Shown: one piece after another, positions 21,813 through 32,944 of the stretch
Layout: every line of letters begins with the position of its first letter
Numbering within the stretch: position 1 is the stretch's first letter
Assembly: GCF_019175385.1 (NCBI RefSeq)
Contig: NC_083337.1
Span: forward strand, 168,901,713-168,965,712
Direction of reading: 5' to 3'
Length of the DNA stretch: 64,000 nucleotides
Source: Lycium barbarum
Lineage: Eukaryota; Streptophyta; Magnoliopsida; Solanales; Solanaceae
The notes under the pieces: generated by a model
Databases searched by the model: none
Told to the model about the DNA's origin: nothing
What the model saw: the letters and a program-made list of their open reading frames with translations, nothing else
Program-made: the position numbers and the translations under genes

Positions 21813-24800
21813 ATGGCACCAATTGTGGGTTCAAAGCAAGCGGAACAACTGAAACAAGATGGGAATACTTATTTTTTAAAGAATCGGTTTGGGGCTGCAA
21901 TAGATGCTTATACTGAGGTCTTTTTTTGTTAGTATTAGGTTAAATAAAGTACCCCCTTAATTTCATTTTGCTAATTTTTTTTTACTACTGAATGTTAATT
22001 TCTATAGGCAATTACATTGTGCCCTAATGTTCCGATTTATTGGACAAATCGAGCTTTGTGCCATCGCAAACGGGAGTATGTGCCCCCCCCCCCCCCCCCC
22101 CCCCCCCGGTCTTTTTTTTTTTTCCTATTTGTTTTTATTTTATTTTATGTTTATTTGTTAATGTGATTTGATGGTTTATAGTGACTGGAAAAGAGTGGAG
22201 GAAGATTGTAGAAAGGCTATTCAGCTGGATCATAATTCTGTAAAGGTGCATACTTTTGTGACATTTTAACACGCACACGTCTTTTTTCAATGTGGGGTTT
22301 TCATATAAGTGTTCTATTAATGTTGATATTTCCTTTGTTCTTTGGATGGACTTAGGCGTGTTTTGGCGTTGTTTCGCTAAATTTAGTTTGTTCTTCTCAT
22401 GGATGTTAAAAACTCTTATGGTCATAACTAGTATGAAGAGAGAAACATGGAAATGTGAAATCTTAAACATTCTATCGGAGAATTCGTTTGCTGAGACAGC
22501 AGTTAACTTAATAGGATCACCACAGAAACAACTTAGGGTGTGTTTGGTGTGAAGGAAAATGTTTCCTATGGAAAATGTCTTCTCGGAAGACAAGTGAGTT
22601 TCTCACTTATTTTCTAGTGTTTGGTAAGTAAGCAAAAGAATATTATCCCAAGAGCATTTAATTTGTCAAGGGTGGGGATTAGAGGAGTTGGGTGGGTGGG
22701 GAGGAGACAATGATCTTGGAATGTCACTTATAGGAACTTGTTTTCCCTACTTTCATTAGGGAAGTCATTTTCCTCATTTTTAAGGAACTTGTTATCCTAG
22801 AGAAATTGTTTTCAAAACACTTTTACCAACCAAATATGACAAAATTGGAATTTTTTTGAAAACGTTTTCCTCCATACCAAACACACCCTAAATGTTGCTA
22901 ATTCCTTTGTTCTTTGGATGGACTTAGGCGTATTTTGGCGTTTCCTTAAATGGAGTTTATTCTTCTCATGGGATAACTTATCCCACCTTTTATCTTATAT
23001 AGAAGGGATTGGGTACCAAAGGAGTTATACCAATCAAACATGGGATAATTCCTTTCCCATGGGACTAATAATCCCATCCCATCCCTCCTACCAAACGACC
23101 CCTGATGGTTATAACTAGCATAAACAACAACAACAACATACCCAGTGAGATGAAGAGAGAAAAATGGATAAATGAGATCTTTAATGTTCTGCAGTTACCG
23201 TAATAGAATCACTGCAGAAACAATTAAAATATGGTATTCTTGGTATTTGCATGCAAAGACGTGCTGGAAGTTTTAATGATGTAAATTCTGGAGATTGTTG
23301 ATTTGTTAACTGCTCCAAAGTATCAGTAAATTCAAAGGTTTTGAAGAAAAATTTAGGTAATCAGAGCATTCAGAAAATCAGAGATGGCTCTATGTTGGAT
23401 ACTTTTACAGAATCTTAGTTTCTTAACTGCTGAATTTATTGTCTTTCTAAGTCGGTGTAGCTAGTAGTTCTTTGTTCTGCAGATAATAACCTAAGTGTAT
23501 TTCTGGGAGAACAGGCCCACTACTATCTTGGTCTTGCATTGCGACAAAAGGAACAGTATGCTGAAGGTGTGAGAGAATTGGTAAAGGTATAAACATCGTC
23601 TCTTACAGATGTTTAAATGTTTATCTTGCAAGTGCCCATACATCACGTTGGTACTTAACACTTTTGTGGCTGTGGCCCTCTGGTGTCTTATATTTATCCA
23701 AACAGCCTCTGTTTGTTTGTAAGTTTAGGCTGCAGCGCTAATTGTTTATGAAAATGATGACGTGACAAAGTAGGTATTTTTTTTTTCCTTTTAATTTGGT
23801 CATTCTTATATTTTCTTACTTTTGCTATTATAATTTCCTCTTTCATGGTCTTACTAAATTAACACGAATGCAATTCTGTAACTATAGACGTATTGCGGCT
23901 GCTATTGTCACTGCTCATTTCTCAATATTTTAAATATATGAAAGTTAGCAAGCCTGATTGTCAGGAAACAAATTTCTGAACCTTTTATTAATTCGTTTGT
24001 TTATTTTCTTAATCTGTATTTTCCATAAAAATGCCTTAGGTTCAAATCTTAACTAAAACTGATCTAATATCACCTATATGCTTTGAGCTAAGTAACCATG
24101 TGTAGTATCTCCAATGTGCCGTTTCTAGCTTGCTTCTGAGTTCTGAAGAACATCTTGGCCTTGTCCATGTATTCTTCTTCTTTGCTCTTTCAATAAAGTT
24201 TCTTTGTTAACCAACAATCTTACAGTAAACCTCAGGGATTAGCGCCAAAACAGTTTATTAAAAACCAACACTAGCATCTTCCATATGTGTGCATCATCTT
24301 AGTGGTGAACTATTCTAAAAGTGGTCTTTGAAGTTTTAGGAAAATAGATGTCAGGTGAGGTGCAAGAGATAAATGAACAGGTATTTATGCTAGGATTATC
24401 AGTTTAATATTCTTAGTTTGTGTTGATAATGATGGTGTCCAACTTGTGCGCACCTAGACTGCTCCACCGGGAACGTGCAACCTCCCACTAGCACAGATAT
24501 CGAGTAACTCTTGTCCATCAAAGTTTAAGCATATGAAAAGAAATCATCCAGTGTTTTTGTTTGTTTTGGCTTTATATTTGTTTGTAACTATGATAGTTCT
24601 CTGATACATATTTTGGTGGGTATGTTGTTGTTGTTGTATAGTTCTCTGGATGACATATTTTGGAATTCACATGTTATGGAAACCCATTGTCAAAATATAT
24701 CTTTTAGTTCAATGGAGTAGAGGTGAGCTTACTGGGAAAATGTTCGACTTGGTCCACATTTCTTTTTCAAGGGCGAGATCGTCGCAGCTTGAAGAATTGT

Positions 24801-26643
24801 TGATATTAAGGACGTTGTTTATATTCCTGGTTGATGACAAGTGAAGCTAGTGAATTATTACCTATTACCTACTCTGAATGAATGAATTCCTCAAGAAGTA
24901 TTATCAGATAATTGTTGTGTAACTGTTGCTTTTGTGTGTAGCAAGATTATATGCTCGTTGTTGGTTGCTCTTACTAGTAGTAACTGGAAAGTGTAGTTCC
25001 AATACCGGGAGAAATCACGTAAAAGATCAACTGTTACCTTCTCAAAAAAAAAAAAAAATCACGTAAAAGATTTCAAGGCTAACACCGTGCTTAAGTGATT
25101 TTTTGAGTTCATTCAATCCACCAAATGTACACCAAACTACAACCTGAAGATTTCCTCATAGGTTGTAAGTATTCCTAAGGAACAACTTAAACCCGTGAAA
25201 CAACTGAACTCCTGCATTGGAAGCCACTATTGTGTTGAATTCAAACCACTATTATGTTGAATTCAAATCTTGGCATTGGAAGCCCAACCATAATTCATGA
25301 ACTATTCATGGCCACTGTTATGCTGGAAAAATGATTATCTTAATCTTTATTCTTAAGATTCCAGGGCCCAGGTGACATGATATATTTCGCAAAGGAGTTT
25401 TGGATGAATCTTTTTCTTTTCTTCTTTTTAGTTTGTACAAGTTCTGCAAACATGTTTTGGATAGATCTATCAATAATCATTTATTTTTATGACGAGCGTA
25501 GTTGGAACTATGCTTTCAGGGAAGTCTGTTTTGCTGAATTATGATACCGTCCCAATTTATGTGAATGTGTTTGATTGGGCATGAAGTTTAAGAATGAAGG
25601 AATTTTTTTTTGAAACTTGTGGTCTAAGATAAGTCATAGATATTTGTGTGGCTATAAATCATTTCAGTAAGGACAAAATGAGAATTTTAAAGTTAAATTG
25701 TTGCTAAATATAGAAAGGTGTCATTCTTTATGAGACTGATTAAAAAGGAAGGAGTGTCACATAAATTGGGACAGAGAGAGTAGTTGACATGATGATTTTA
25801 GGGAAGATTGTCCTGCTGAATTATGATACAGCTCTCTTTTGTGTATTCTGTTAGGCATTAGACCTTGGAAGAGGTGCGGATCCAGGAAGCTACATTGTTG
25901 AAGAGATTTGGGAAGAGCTTGCGAAAGCAAAATACATGGAGTGGGAGCATGAATCTACGAGGCGCTCCTGGGAGCTTCAGAACTTGAAGTAATTATATTT
26001 TTGTTACTTTTGTTGGATTGTTGTTCCGATTACACTGGTCGTCTCCCCGTTATTTTTCTTGTGTATGTGCCTCAGAGAATCCTGTGAGTTGGCTCTCAAG
26101 GAGAAGCATGTGCGTGATAGTTCTCAGACAGAAGGGCTCAAAGATGAAAGCTCAACATCTCTTTCGAAGCAACTGGAAGCTGTAGGCGAGGTTTTCATGA
26201 AAGCTGCAGAAGATGATACTCCAAGTGAGGTGAGCATTCGAGCATATAATCTTATTCATTTCTACCTTTCGTAAGCAAGTATGTTGTATTACCCTTTGAC
26301 ACTATTGGAAAATTCCTAGGTTCCTGATTACATGTGTTGTCAAATCACTCTTGATATTTTTCGCGACCCTGTCATTGCTCCCAGCGGGTTTACATACGAG
26401 CGGGCTGTTATCCTTGACCATTTGCGGAAGGTAACATTTGTTTCTCATCACCTTATGCAATTCATCTTTGTTTTCCATTTTATTTGTTTATTTATGTTCC
26501 TGAGCATGGCGATGTAGGTGGGCGAATTTGATCCAATTACGCGAGAACCACTTTATCCGTCCCAGTTGGTGCCAAATCTGGCTATAAAAGAAGCTGTTCG
26601 GGCATTTCTGGAAAGGCATGCCTGGGCATACAGAATAGAGTAA
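21813..26643 (+). CDS. CHIP: CHIP, co-chaperone E3 ubiquitin ligase (TPR + U-box)
   Basis: Eight exons: 21813-21917, 22008-22075, 22182-22245, 23515-23586, 25855-25988, 26076-26229, 26320-26430, 26518-26643. All have GT/AG borders and frame is kept, giving 277 aa, the usual plant CHIP length (about 278). Residues 1-115 are three TPR repeats, with AEQLKQDGNTYF at the start and the carboxylate-clamp style YWTNRALC. They bind the C-terminal tails of HSP70/HSP90. A charged helical middle follows. Residues 200-272 are the U-box (CCQITLDIF, DPVIAPSG, TYER), which recruits an E2. CHIP ubiquitinates chaperone clients in the cytosol and also acts in chloroplast-protein turnover and PP2A regulation in plants. 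Introns 3 and 4 are large and filled with MITE and SINE debris; intron 2 begins beside a 25-base C-run. No broken codon is seen. Confidence 0.95.
22083..22107 (+). repeat. Homopolymer of 25 C in CHIP intron 2
   Basis: An uninterrupted run of 25 C begins 7 bases after the intron 2 donor (GTATGTG). It is followed by a T-run. The length is prone to replication and sequencing error. Confidence 0.9.
22315..23230 (+). repeat. Partial tandem duplication inside CHIP intron 3
   Basis: The block starting CCTTTGTTCTTTGGATGGAC at about 22330 recurs at about 22902. Later shared landmarks follow in the same order: TTCTTCTCATGG, GGT(C/T)ATAACTAG, GAAGAGAGAAA, ATCACYRCAGAAACAA. The two copies are about 570 bp apart and clearly diverged. 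Between and within them lie later insertions: a MITE at 22536-22888, a CCAAACGACCCC-ended MITE piece at about 22968-23103, and a short (CAA)n SINE-tail piece at about 23122-23146. Confidence 0.7.
22536..22888. mobile_element. MITE in CHIP intron 3 (GGGTGTGTTTGG ends)
   Basis: Left GGGTGTGTTTGGTGTGAAGG and right CCATACCAAACACACCC are inverted repeats. The adjoining bases are TTA on the left and TAA on the right, so the TSD is TA or a degenerate 3-bp one. Inside, GGAAAATG and CATTTTCC-like words and AAGTCATTTTCC are inverted. Tourist/Stowaway-size, no coding capacity. Confidence 0.65.
24429..24545 (-). mobile_element. SINE fragment in CHIP intron 4
   Basis: It matches, in reverse orientation, the 3' part of the SINE at 26985-27196: shared words are GTGCGCACCTAGACT, CAACCTCCCACTAGCAC and AAGAAATCATCCAGTG. 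The tRNA-like head is missing. A short piece of another SINE tail, GGGTATG followed by (TTG)4, lies at 24615-24640. Confidence 0.55.
25550..25783. mobile_element. Stowaway-like MITE in CHIP intron 4
   Basis: Left CCGTCCCAATTTATGTGA and right CACATAAATTGGGACAGAG are close inverted repeats, with AGAGAGTA at the outer right. Internal TCATAGATATTTGTG and AGAATTTTAAAGTTAAA are typical of this plant family. It ends about 70 bases before exon 5. Confidence 0.6.
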
Positions 26644-26984
26644 ATTCTTCATTGGTATGATTGGTATGGTCTGATGCAAATGTCCTTGGCGGTGCTAGTG
26701 AAACCAGGAACAGAGCCAGAAGGGTGGGAGGACGCATCTTTCGGTGGAATCATCTGGCTAACAGCTTCCATTCTATATTAACATGATTTCCCGTACAAAA
26801 TCATGTTAATCGCAGTTGTACAGTGTAGTACTTTTGTAATTGGCTCCTTGGTCTTCATTGATTGTACAGCAAACCATTACCAGCTTTTTGTATGATGTTA
26901 CAGTGACACTGTTGATCAAACGAAACTATAGTTTTTTGATACACGATTCCTGCTGTTGTGTGAAGAAATTGACTAACTTAAACT

Positions 26985-27196
26985 AGCCAGTCGTCAATGA
27001 AGTGGGTTGAGAACCACTATATCTGAGATTCAAACCCCAGCGGAGGCAAAAATAGTTGGTGATTTCTTCCTATCTATCCAAACCTTGGACAGATTTTACC
27101 CTGTACTTGTGTTGGTGGAAGTCCGAAGGTAGTAGGTACCTCATGGAATTAATCGAAGTGCATGCAGGCTGGTTTGATCATCACGATTACTAAAAC
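26985..27196 (+). mobile_element. tRNA-derived SINE downstream of CHIP
   Basis: The head carries an A-box-like GTGGGTTGAGAACC and a B-box-like GAGATTCAAACCCC. The body contains GGTGATTTCTTCC and GGTACCTCATGGAATTA. Reverse-oriented fragments of the same family lie at 24429-24545, 48843-48995 and about 51830-51955. I could not define a clean TSD. Confidence 0.55.
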
Positions 27197-27441
27197 AAAA
27201 GCTGCATTTTCCCCTATAGTGTCTGTTATTAGCTCAACTTCAGACAGTAGACCCTCCATTCCTCATTTACTACAGTTTACTGATTGCAATAACGCCCTAA
27301 AGTCCTGAGTCTCTCATTTTACTTGACAAATCAAAATCCATGCAACATTGAGCAGTCTGCTTGCTCTATCTACCAAGTATTTACAGATGGTTATTAGAAA
27401 TGTCAAATTCGACCCATGAAAAATATCATCCGCCCAACTCA

Positions 27442-27676
27442 GAGCCTGTTTGGATTGACTTATGCCTATAAGCTGCAAACAACTTATAAGCTAAAAAAAA
27501 ATAAGTTGGAGTAGTCTAACTTATTTTTTTTGGGGCTTTAGATAAGCTAAGTCAAATGGGCAAAAAATTTTTTTTAGCTTATTTTAAGCACAAAATGACT
27601 TTAAGCTAGCCAGCCAAACATTCAAAAAAACTGAAAACAACTTACAAGCAACTTATAAGCCAATTCAAACGGGCTC
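27442..27676. mobile_element. Tourist-like MITE (CTTATAAG type), copy 2
   Basis: Ends GAGCCTGTTTGGATTGAC and CAATTCAAACGGGCTC are inverted, with a TCA duplication at 27439-27441 and 27677-27679. It is the same family as 3401-3685, with AACTTATAAGC words and an AAAATAAGTTGGAGTAG stretch. Confidence 0.7.
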
Positions 27677-27716
27677 TCATTCAAGTTTGGGCGAATTAAG
27701 AGGAGTATATATTCAT

Positions 27717-28066
27717 GGGCAATTCGCACGAATGTCCTTATTTTGGGGTGGTCTTTAATTTTTGCCTCTCAAATTTGAAATCTTTAACTTTTGCCCTTCG
27801 CTAAAAATCCCTTGGTTTCAAATTCGTACCCTTTCTCAATCAAAAATAATAAAAAAAATTGCAAGGCAGAGTTTTGCATGCAAAATTCTGCCTCGCGAAT
27901 CCAAATCTCTGTCTTGCGAAATTCCTTATTTTTTTTACTAAGCTGGGGTTCGAACCCATAACCTTAGGATATTAGGTGAAAGGCAAAAATTAAAGACCAC
28001 CAATTTGAGGGGCAAAAATATTAAAGACCAGTGCTTTTGAAGGGCAATCCGTGTAAAAAAAAAAAG
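27717..28066. mobile_element. Foldback element, B-box family, copy 4
   Basis: The perfect 9-bp TSD TATATTCAT lies at 27708-27716 and 28067-28075. Left arm GGGCAATTCGCACGAATG; right arm ends GAAGGGCAATCCGTG. The core GCAAGGCAGAGTTTTGCATG is followed by its inverse GCAAAATTCTGCCTCGC. The right arm keeps CTGGGGTTCGAACCC. This is the smallest complete member (350 bp). Confidence 0.8.
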
Positions 28067-28075
28067 TATATTCAT

Positions 28076-30294
28076 TGATGGGTTGTTTTGGGCATAAAGT
28101 CCAGTGAACATGTCTTGTAACAGTTTCTTTTTGATTAAAAAGAAAAAGCCAATTTTGATGTGTAAGCATAAACTGCTACCACAATAAATTAAAGACACAA
28201 CACGTTTAAAAATGAACCGCAACAAGGAGACAAATGACACTTTTATTCTAGTTTTTCCACACGCAAGGAAATAGCCATATCACAAACTTTTTCAATGTAT
28301 GAGATACCACCAATAAATACTAAAAAAAGAAACAACATTATATCCATGAATAGAAAGAACCATACAGCCCATCTCCATTAAAAATTTGCATACTCAAATA
28401 GTAGAAGTGCCACTAGTAAATAACAAAAAAATAGAGCGTCACTTGTAAATAAACAAAAATTAAAGCGTCATAAAGTCCCAGAATTTTGACCCTTTGCGTA
28501 ACCCAACCCTCAAATGAGGGGCTATATGAACTTTACTAAGGGCACATTCACTTCCAGAAATACCCTATAGTCAAGTAGGTAAAGCCCAGCCAAAGAGCCA
28601 ACAACTCTCCTCTTGAAAGGGCAAACATAATTAATTAAATATTGCCTTATCGGATCTCTTGAAAACACATTATCCATTCAACCCCCTTTTATGTCATTTA
28701 AATATTTCCTCCAGTTCAGTCAATTCAATGCGGTTATCCGCCACTTGTCTAGTCTCCTCTATCTGTTTTTCTAACTATCAAAGGCCAACCATATAAGCGG
28801 ATGCAGATCCAAAATTTTAATTTAATAAATTTAATATTTAAGATTTTTAGTGCTGGAGTCGGTATTTTTTTTTTAAAATTATGGGTTCAATTCTATTTTT
28901 TCGTTAAAATCTATGCGTTTTTACATAAAAATCTATACTCCTTGTAAAAATTACTGAATTTGAATGAATCTTGTACCGAAACACTAAATATATCCTTGCA
29001 TATAAGGTGTACAATTACACCATAAAAGAATGTAGCTAATCAATTTTACATATGAACATGTCGAGATTATCTCACTTGAAAGTTATTTTTCAAATTTTGC
29101 GATACATTAAAACCTCAATAGGAAAAGGTTGATTTTTGTCTATGTCATCCTCGTTACAAGGAAAAGGTTGATTGTTCTGATTGAATTACGAACATTGTTT
29201 CCATGCCCAAGATACAAGAACGTATTCCCGTATTAACTAAAATAACATGTATAATAAAACCATAAAATCGATCTCTCCGAATCCTGCCTCGTCAAACTGC
29301 CAATATTTTATTTGTTTTGCAAATTGTGATCAGCAGCCCAATTTGGAATTGGATTTTCCATGTTGTCAACGGAGCTTCTCTGATCACTGAATTAAAATCG
29401 AAAAATCCATACTCCCCATATCTAACGGCTGTCCAATCATGAGATGTTGCACGTGAAATCCTAGCTATACAATGCACACAATGTGCATTTTTCGCGTTAC
29501 ACTTTGTCAATAAACAATAACAATTCACAGCTACACTTTACCCTTTTGATGTGGACATAAAACGATCTCTCATAATTTTAACTAATTGATTCACTTCTTT
29601 CATTTCGATTTTTATGATGCTCTTCTAATTTATTAACTAAAAGGTTTAAACAATAAGCTAAGTTAGTAATTATATATTGATTTCTTGTGTTACAAAAACA
29701 TGGTCGATTCAGAAGCATTTTCTTTTCTCCTTATAATGGTAAAGATGGCATGTTGGTAAATCATCCACCTATATAATTGTTCATGTACGAGCAAGACTTG
29801 GCAGCTACAATACCTCTATTTCGTTTCTTTAAACGAAATTTCAATTTAATTTAATTTAATTTCATCGAACTATTTAATTTAAACACATAATTTCTTTTAT
29901 CGAACTGATTAACTTTTCAATCACTACTTTCATGTTTTCATTCACTACCCTGTACTATAAACAGGGGAGGAGTCAGAGTATTACTTGCGGGTTTTTTTTA
30001 GATCTTAAATCTGTATAAATATTTTAATTGTGAACCCAACAACTAAGATGAATTACAAGTTTGATGATAATTCAGAACCCATAAACTTCAAATATTGGTT
30101 TTGCCTCAAAGTATAAAGTACAAAGGACAAACCAAATAATTTTATAAATTAAATTTCATGTTTAATCAAACACAAGTAATATAAATGAAACAGAAAATAC
30201 ATAAATAGTAGATGAATCTATTACTGTATACCAAAATTTGTTTTTTTTACTTCCAAAAATTTGATTAATTTCTATTTGCTGCTATCTCTTGCCA
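28076..30294. other. Intergenic, no gene recognised
   Basis: AT-rich, with no recognisable protein or RNA gene. Two short pieces, around GGAGTCAGAGTATTACTTG (about 29970-30115) and GGATGCAGATCCAAAATTTTA (about 28800-28940), resemble repeats also seen near 20770, 39550 and 53480. They look like decayed MITE/SINE-like sequence. The bases after 30241 are probably the DUF506 3' region. Confidence 0.4.
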
Positions 30295-31191
30295 TCATCT
30301 AGTACGAGTTATCGCGGGAAACAACACAGAGTCGTTAACGGCGGTAGCGTAAAACCCAACAGTCCGGCACTTTACACCATTCATCTCCTTTGATGGCGTT
30401 AACCACGCTGCCGGCATAATGTTAGTTGTCCTTTTATACGAACCAAACCATTTATTCTGCATGAACCTATTTTTCCTCCATGGAGGAAAAGTAAGGCCTC
30501 TATTTTTCAACGATCGTCTCGAAGCATCGCTCATTACTCTCAGTATCAGCTTTAGCTCTTCGCTTTTACCAACAAAAACACTCGGTAAGGACTGTAATAA
30601 CCCTTCGTATTGACACGTAGGCCTCGCGATCTCGAATTCGGCACGGAAATCGAGATCGATGAAGTAACGAGTGATGATCTGATTGGTGGAATCTGATTTT
30701 ACTATGTCAATAAACTCGTAATTTCCAGCAGCAAGACCACCTGAACTCTCCCATTTCGTCTTGCAAATCGCGGCATTGTAACCGAAATTCCTAAGGTACG
30801 CCATTACATTCCTCTGAAGCATTGATTTATTCGATTTAATGCAGGAGAACATATCCAATGCTTTAGCAACTCTTGATACAATCACATTACGAAACAAATC
30901 AATGTCACTGCAAAAAACAGGGCTCGGCATTTCTTCACATATTGATACATCAGGCTCAGAATCTGAATCATTTTTCGGAGTTTCGTCTTGGCCATTTTTA
31001 TCAGTATAACCGAAAACGAGATCGGAGAAACTAGGAGAAGCCACGTCATCATCGGCGTGAGCACTGTGTTCGCTACCACTGCTGAAGTAACCGATTTCTC
31101 GATGTTTCTCATCAGTACGGCCAATGATTCGAGCCTTCATGCTATCGTCTAAGGGGTCAGTAACTCTCTTCATTCTGCTAAAACCAGACAT
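30295..31191 (-). CDS. DUF506 family protein (PDDEXK-like fold)
   Basis: A single uninterrupted ORF of 298 aa from ATG 31191 to the stop at 30295. The first ~90 residues are acidic and Ser-rich, a poorly conserved N-terminus that includes SPSFSDLVFGY. Residues 95-255 form the DUF506 domain with family landmarks: FGYNAAICKTKWESSGG (136-152), YEFIDIV (158-164), RYFIDLDFRAEFEIARPT (175-192), LPSVFVG (202-208) and LTFPPWR (233-239). The Asp/Glu in this block fit the PDDEXK-like nuclease fold proposed for the family, but nuclease activity is not established. Some Arabidopsis members restrain root-hair growth or respond to phosphate and stress; the role of this one is unknown. A TATA box and a G-box lie upstream. 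No frameshift. Confidence 0.88.
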   Translation of the reverse strand: MSGFSRMKRVTDPLDDSMKARIIGRTDEKHREIGYFSSGSEHSAHADDDVASPSFSDLVFGYTDKNGQDETPKNDSDSEPDVSICEEMPSPVFCSDIDLFRNVIVSRVAKALDMFSCIKSNKSMLQRNVMAYLRNFGYNAAICKTKWESSGGLAAGNYEFIDIVKSDSTNQIITRYFIDLDFRAEFEIARPTCQYEGLLQSLPSVFVGKSEELKLILRVMSDASRRSLKNRGLTFPPWRKNRFMQNKWFGSYKRTTNIMPAAWLTPSKEMNGVKCRTVGFYATAVNDSVLFPAITRTR

Positions 31192-31340
31192 TTTTTTTTT
31201 TTTGAAGTTTTAGTACTAAAGCTCAGAGAAAAAAATGTTTGATGGTTTGGGGTTTAATAGAGGCTAACTATTGAATTATTGAAATGAGAATATTCGAATA
31301 AAACTGGAATTAGAAATAGGAATTGAGGAGTGAATAATGC

Positions 31341-31348
31341 TTATATAG
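31341..31348 (-). promoter_or_regulatory. Probable TATA box of the DUF506 gene
   Basis: On the minus strand this reads CTATATAA, about 150 bases upstream of the ATG at 31191, which would give a leader of roughly 120 bases. Confidence 0.5.
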
Positions 31349-31430
31349 TCTTGGATTTTGAAGTATTTAAAGAAGGCCTTTAAAAAAACAGGGGAATGAG
31401 TCGTATCCTATAAGATTAGCACGAGAATAG

Positions 31431-31436
31431 CACGTG
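31431..31436. promoter_or_regulatory. G-box CACGTG upstream of the DUF506 gene
   Basis: A palindromic CACGTG in the context GCACGTGAC, about 90 bases beyond the TATA box. Such G-boxes are bound by bZIP and bHLH factors and occur in ABA- and light-responsive promoters. Function here is inferred from sequence only. Confidence 0.4.
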
Positions 31437-32226
31437 ACACAAGTTTATTGGGAGGTTAATTGAGTGCTTAGTATAGTTAGAAGATAAGTGGTAGGGGCCT
31501 AGGGGGTACTATACATATGCCTCTTCAAAAATTCGAAAAGGTAAAGACAAAAAGAATAATTGGAATAATTGATTGCTGCATGGAATTGGATAGAGATTGA
31601 AAAACGTGTTTTTTAGATAACTAACAGGTCCATTCAGAGCTTATAATTTATAAACTAATTGGAAATAACTATTAAGATTATTGGTGTAATAGACGAATTG
31701 AAAGAAGAAACGTTTACCATGAATAAACGTGAATGTAATCATAAGGAAATTTTTAAATAAACAAAGAATCCAAAGTTTCTTTTCCTCTTATAATAACAAT
31801 TTGTCAATAAAACTAGAATGAGGATCGTATATTATGATTCGAAATAGTGACGATGCCAAAGAATTGAGAAAACATTTGTGGAATAGTTATATGTCATGGT
31901 ATATGGCTGGTTTAATTTATATTGAATGGAAAGTCGTTATGACTTGGGTTACAAGAAACTGAGCTGGCAAATCTTGAGCTAATTAGGAAATACATTTGCC
32001 TTTTGTCCTTTGAATATAAAACTACGAAGGAAATCTGGATCCACAATGGTAATGCAATAAAGCGACCATTCGAACCTCGATACCAAACTTTGCACTCAAG
32101 CAAGGTTGCACAGTTGCCACATAAGCATTACGTTACAAGTGTAGCCTTAATGACTGAAGTTAAAGTTGGCCTTGGGATAAATCTAAATGTATAATTAATG
32201 AAAATTATACCTTATTTAGAGGTGTC
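31437..32226. other. Intergenic, no gene recognised
   Basis: AT-rich sequence upstream of the DUF506 gene. Two short overlapping open frames near 31912-32194 match no known protein and lack any supporting structure. Confidence 0.45.
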
Positions 32227-32229
32227 ATA

Positions 32230-32944
32230 GGCCTCATTTGTTTGCACTTAATGGAGGTCTGAATCTGAATGGTTCAGACCTTAGGCCATTAAGTGCATTT
32301 GTTTAAATTAAGATCTAAGCACTTATTAGGTCTGAATATGTCTTAATTATTAAGATCTTAAATCAAGTCTTAATATCATTAAGAGGTATTTTTGTATGGA
32401 TAATTTTTACCACCAGCCCCACCCCTACTCTACACCCAACCATCCATCCCCGCCCCCACCACCCTACCCCCACTCCCCAACACCTCACCTTTACCCCCAC
32501 CACCAACCCTAACCCCAACCCACCCCCACCCCCACGCCACCCCAGCTCTAACCCCACCCACTACCCATTCATCCCCACCCTATCCCCAACCTACCCCACA
32601 CCCCAAGCCTCTACCATATCCTCCACCCCCACCCCAAAACTACTCACCTAGCCTTACCCACCACCACTACAAAGCATCTCCACCATTGCTAGCGCAAATA
32701 TATTTTTCATTTTTTATCAAATAATATTTTATTTTATTAAATTTGTTTTTATTTTCTAATATTTAGTTACTTTTTTATTTGGATTATATATTTAATATGT
32801 TTAAATAAATACGTTATGCACATTCAGATGTTGAAAAACAAACAGTCTTAATCATTCAGTGTTCAGAACTAGAGACAACATCTTAACCATTCAGATGTGC
32901 ATTCAGATTCAGACGTCTTAATCTTAATGAAAACAAATGAGGCC
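32230..32944. mobile_element. MITE with GGCCTCATTTGTTT ends and C-rich core
   Basis: Left GGCCTCATTTGTTTGCACTT and right AAAACAAATGAGGCC are inverted, flanked by ATA on both sides (32227-32229, 32945-32947). Subterminal GTCTGAATCTGAATGG is mirrored by CATTCAGATTCAGACG. Between them lies the C-rich tract at 32410-32650. No ORF with transposase features. Confidence 0.75.
32410..32650 (+). repeat. C-rich low-complexity tract (CCCCACC type)
   Basis: About 240 bases consist almost only of C, A and T on the plus strand, with recurring CCCCCACC, CCCCAACC and CACCCC. The minus strand is correspondingly G-rich with many GGGG runs. The Gly/Val-rich ORF on the minus strand is a by-product of this composition. 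Confidence 0.85.

Noticed and set aside
29292..29528. Small Cys-rich frame (78 aa)
   Set aside because: No signal peptide, no recognisable cysteine-motif family and no promoter or splice context.
32363..32557. Gly/Val-rich minus-strand frame
   Set aside because: Composition by-product of the C-rich tract in a MITE.
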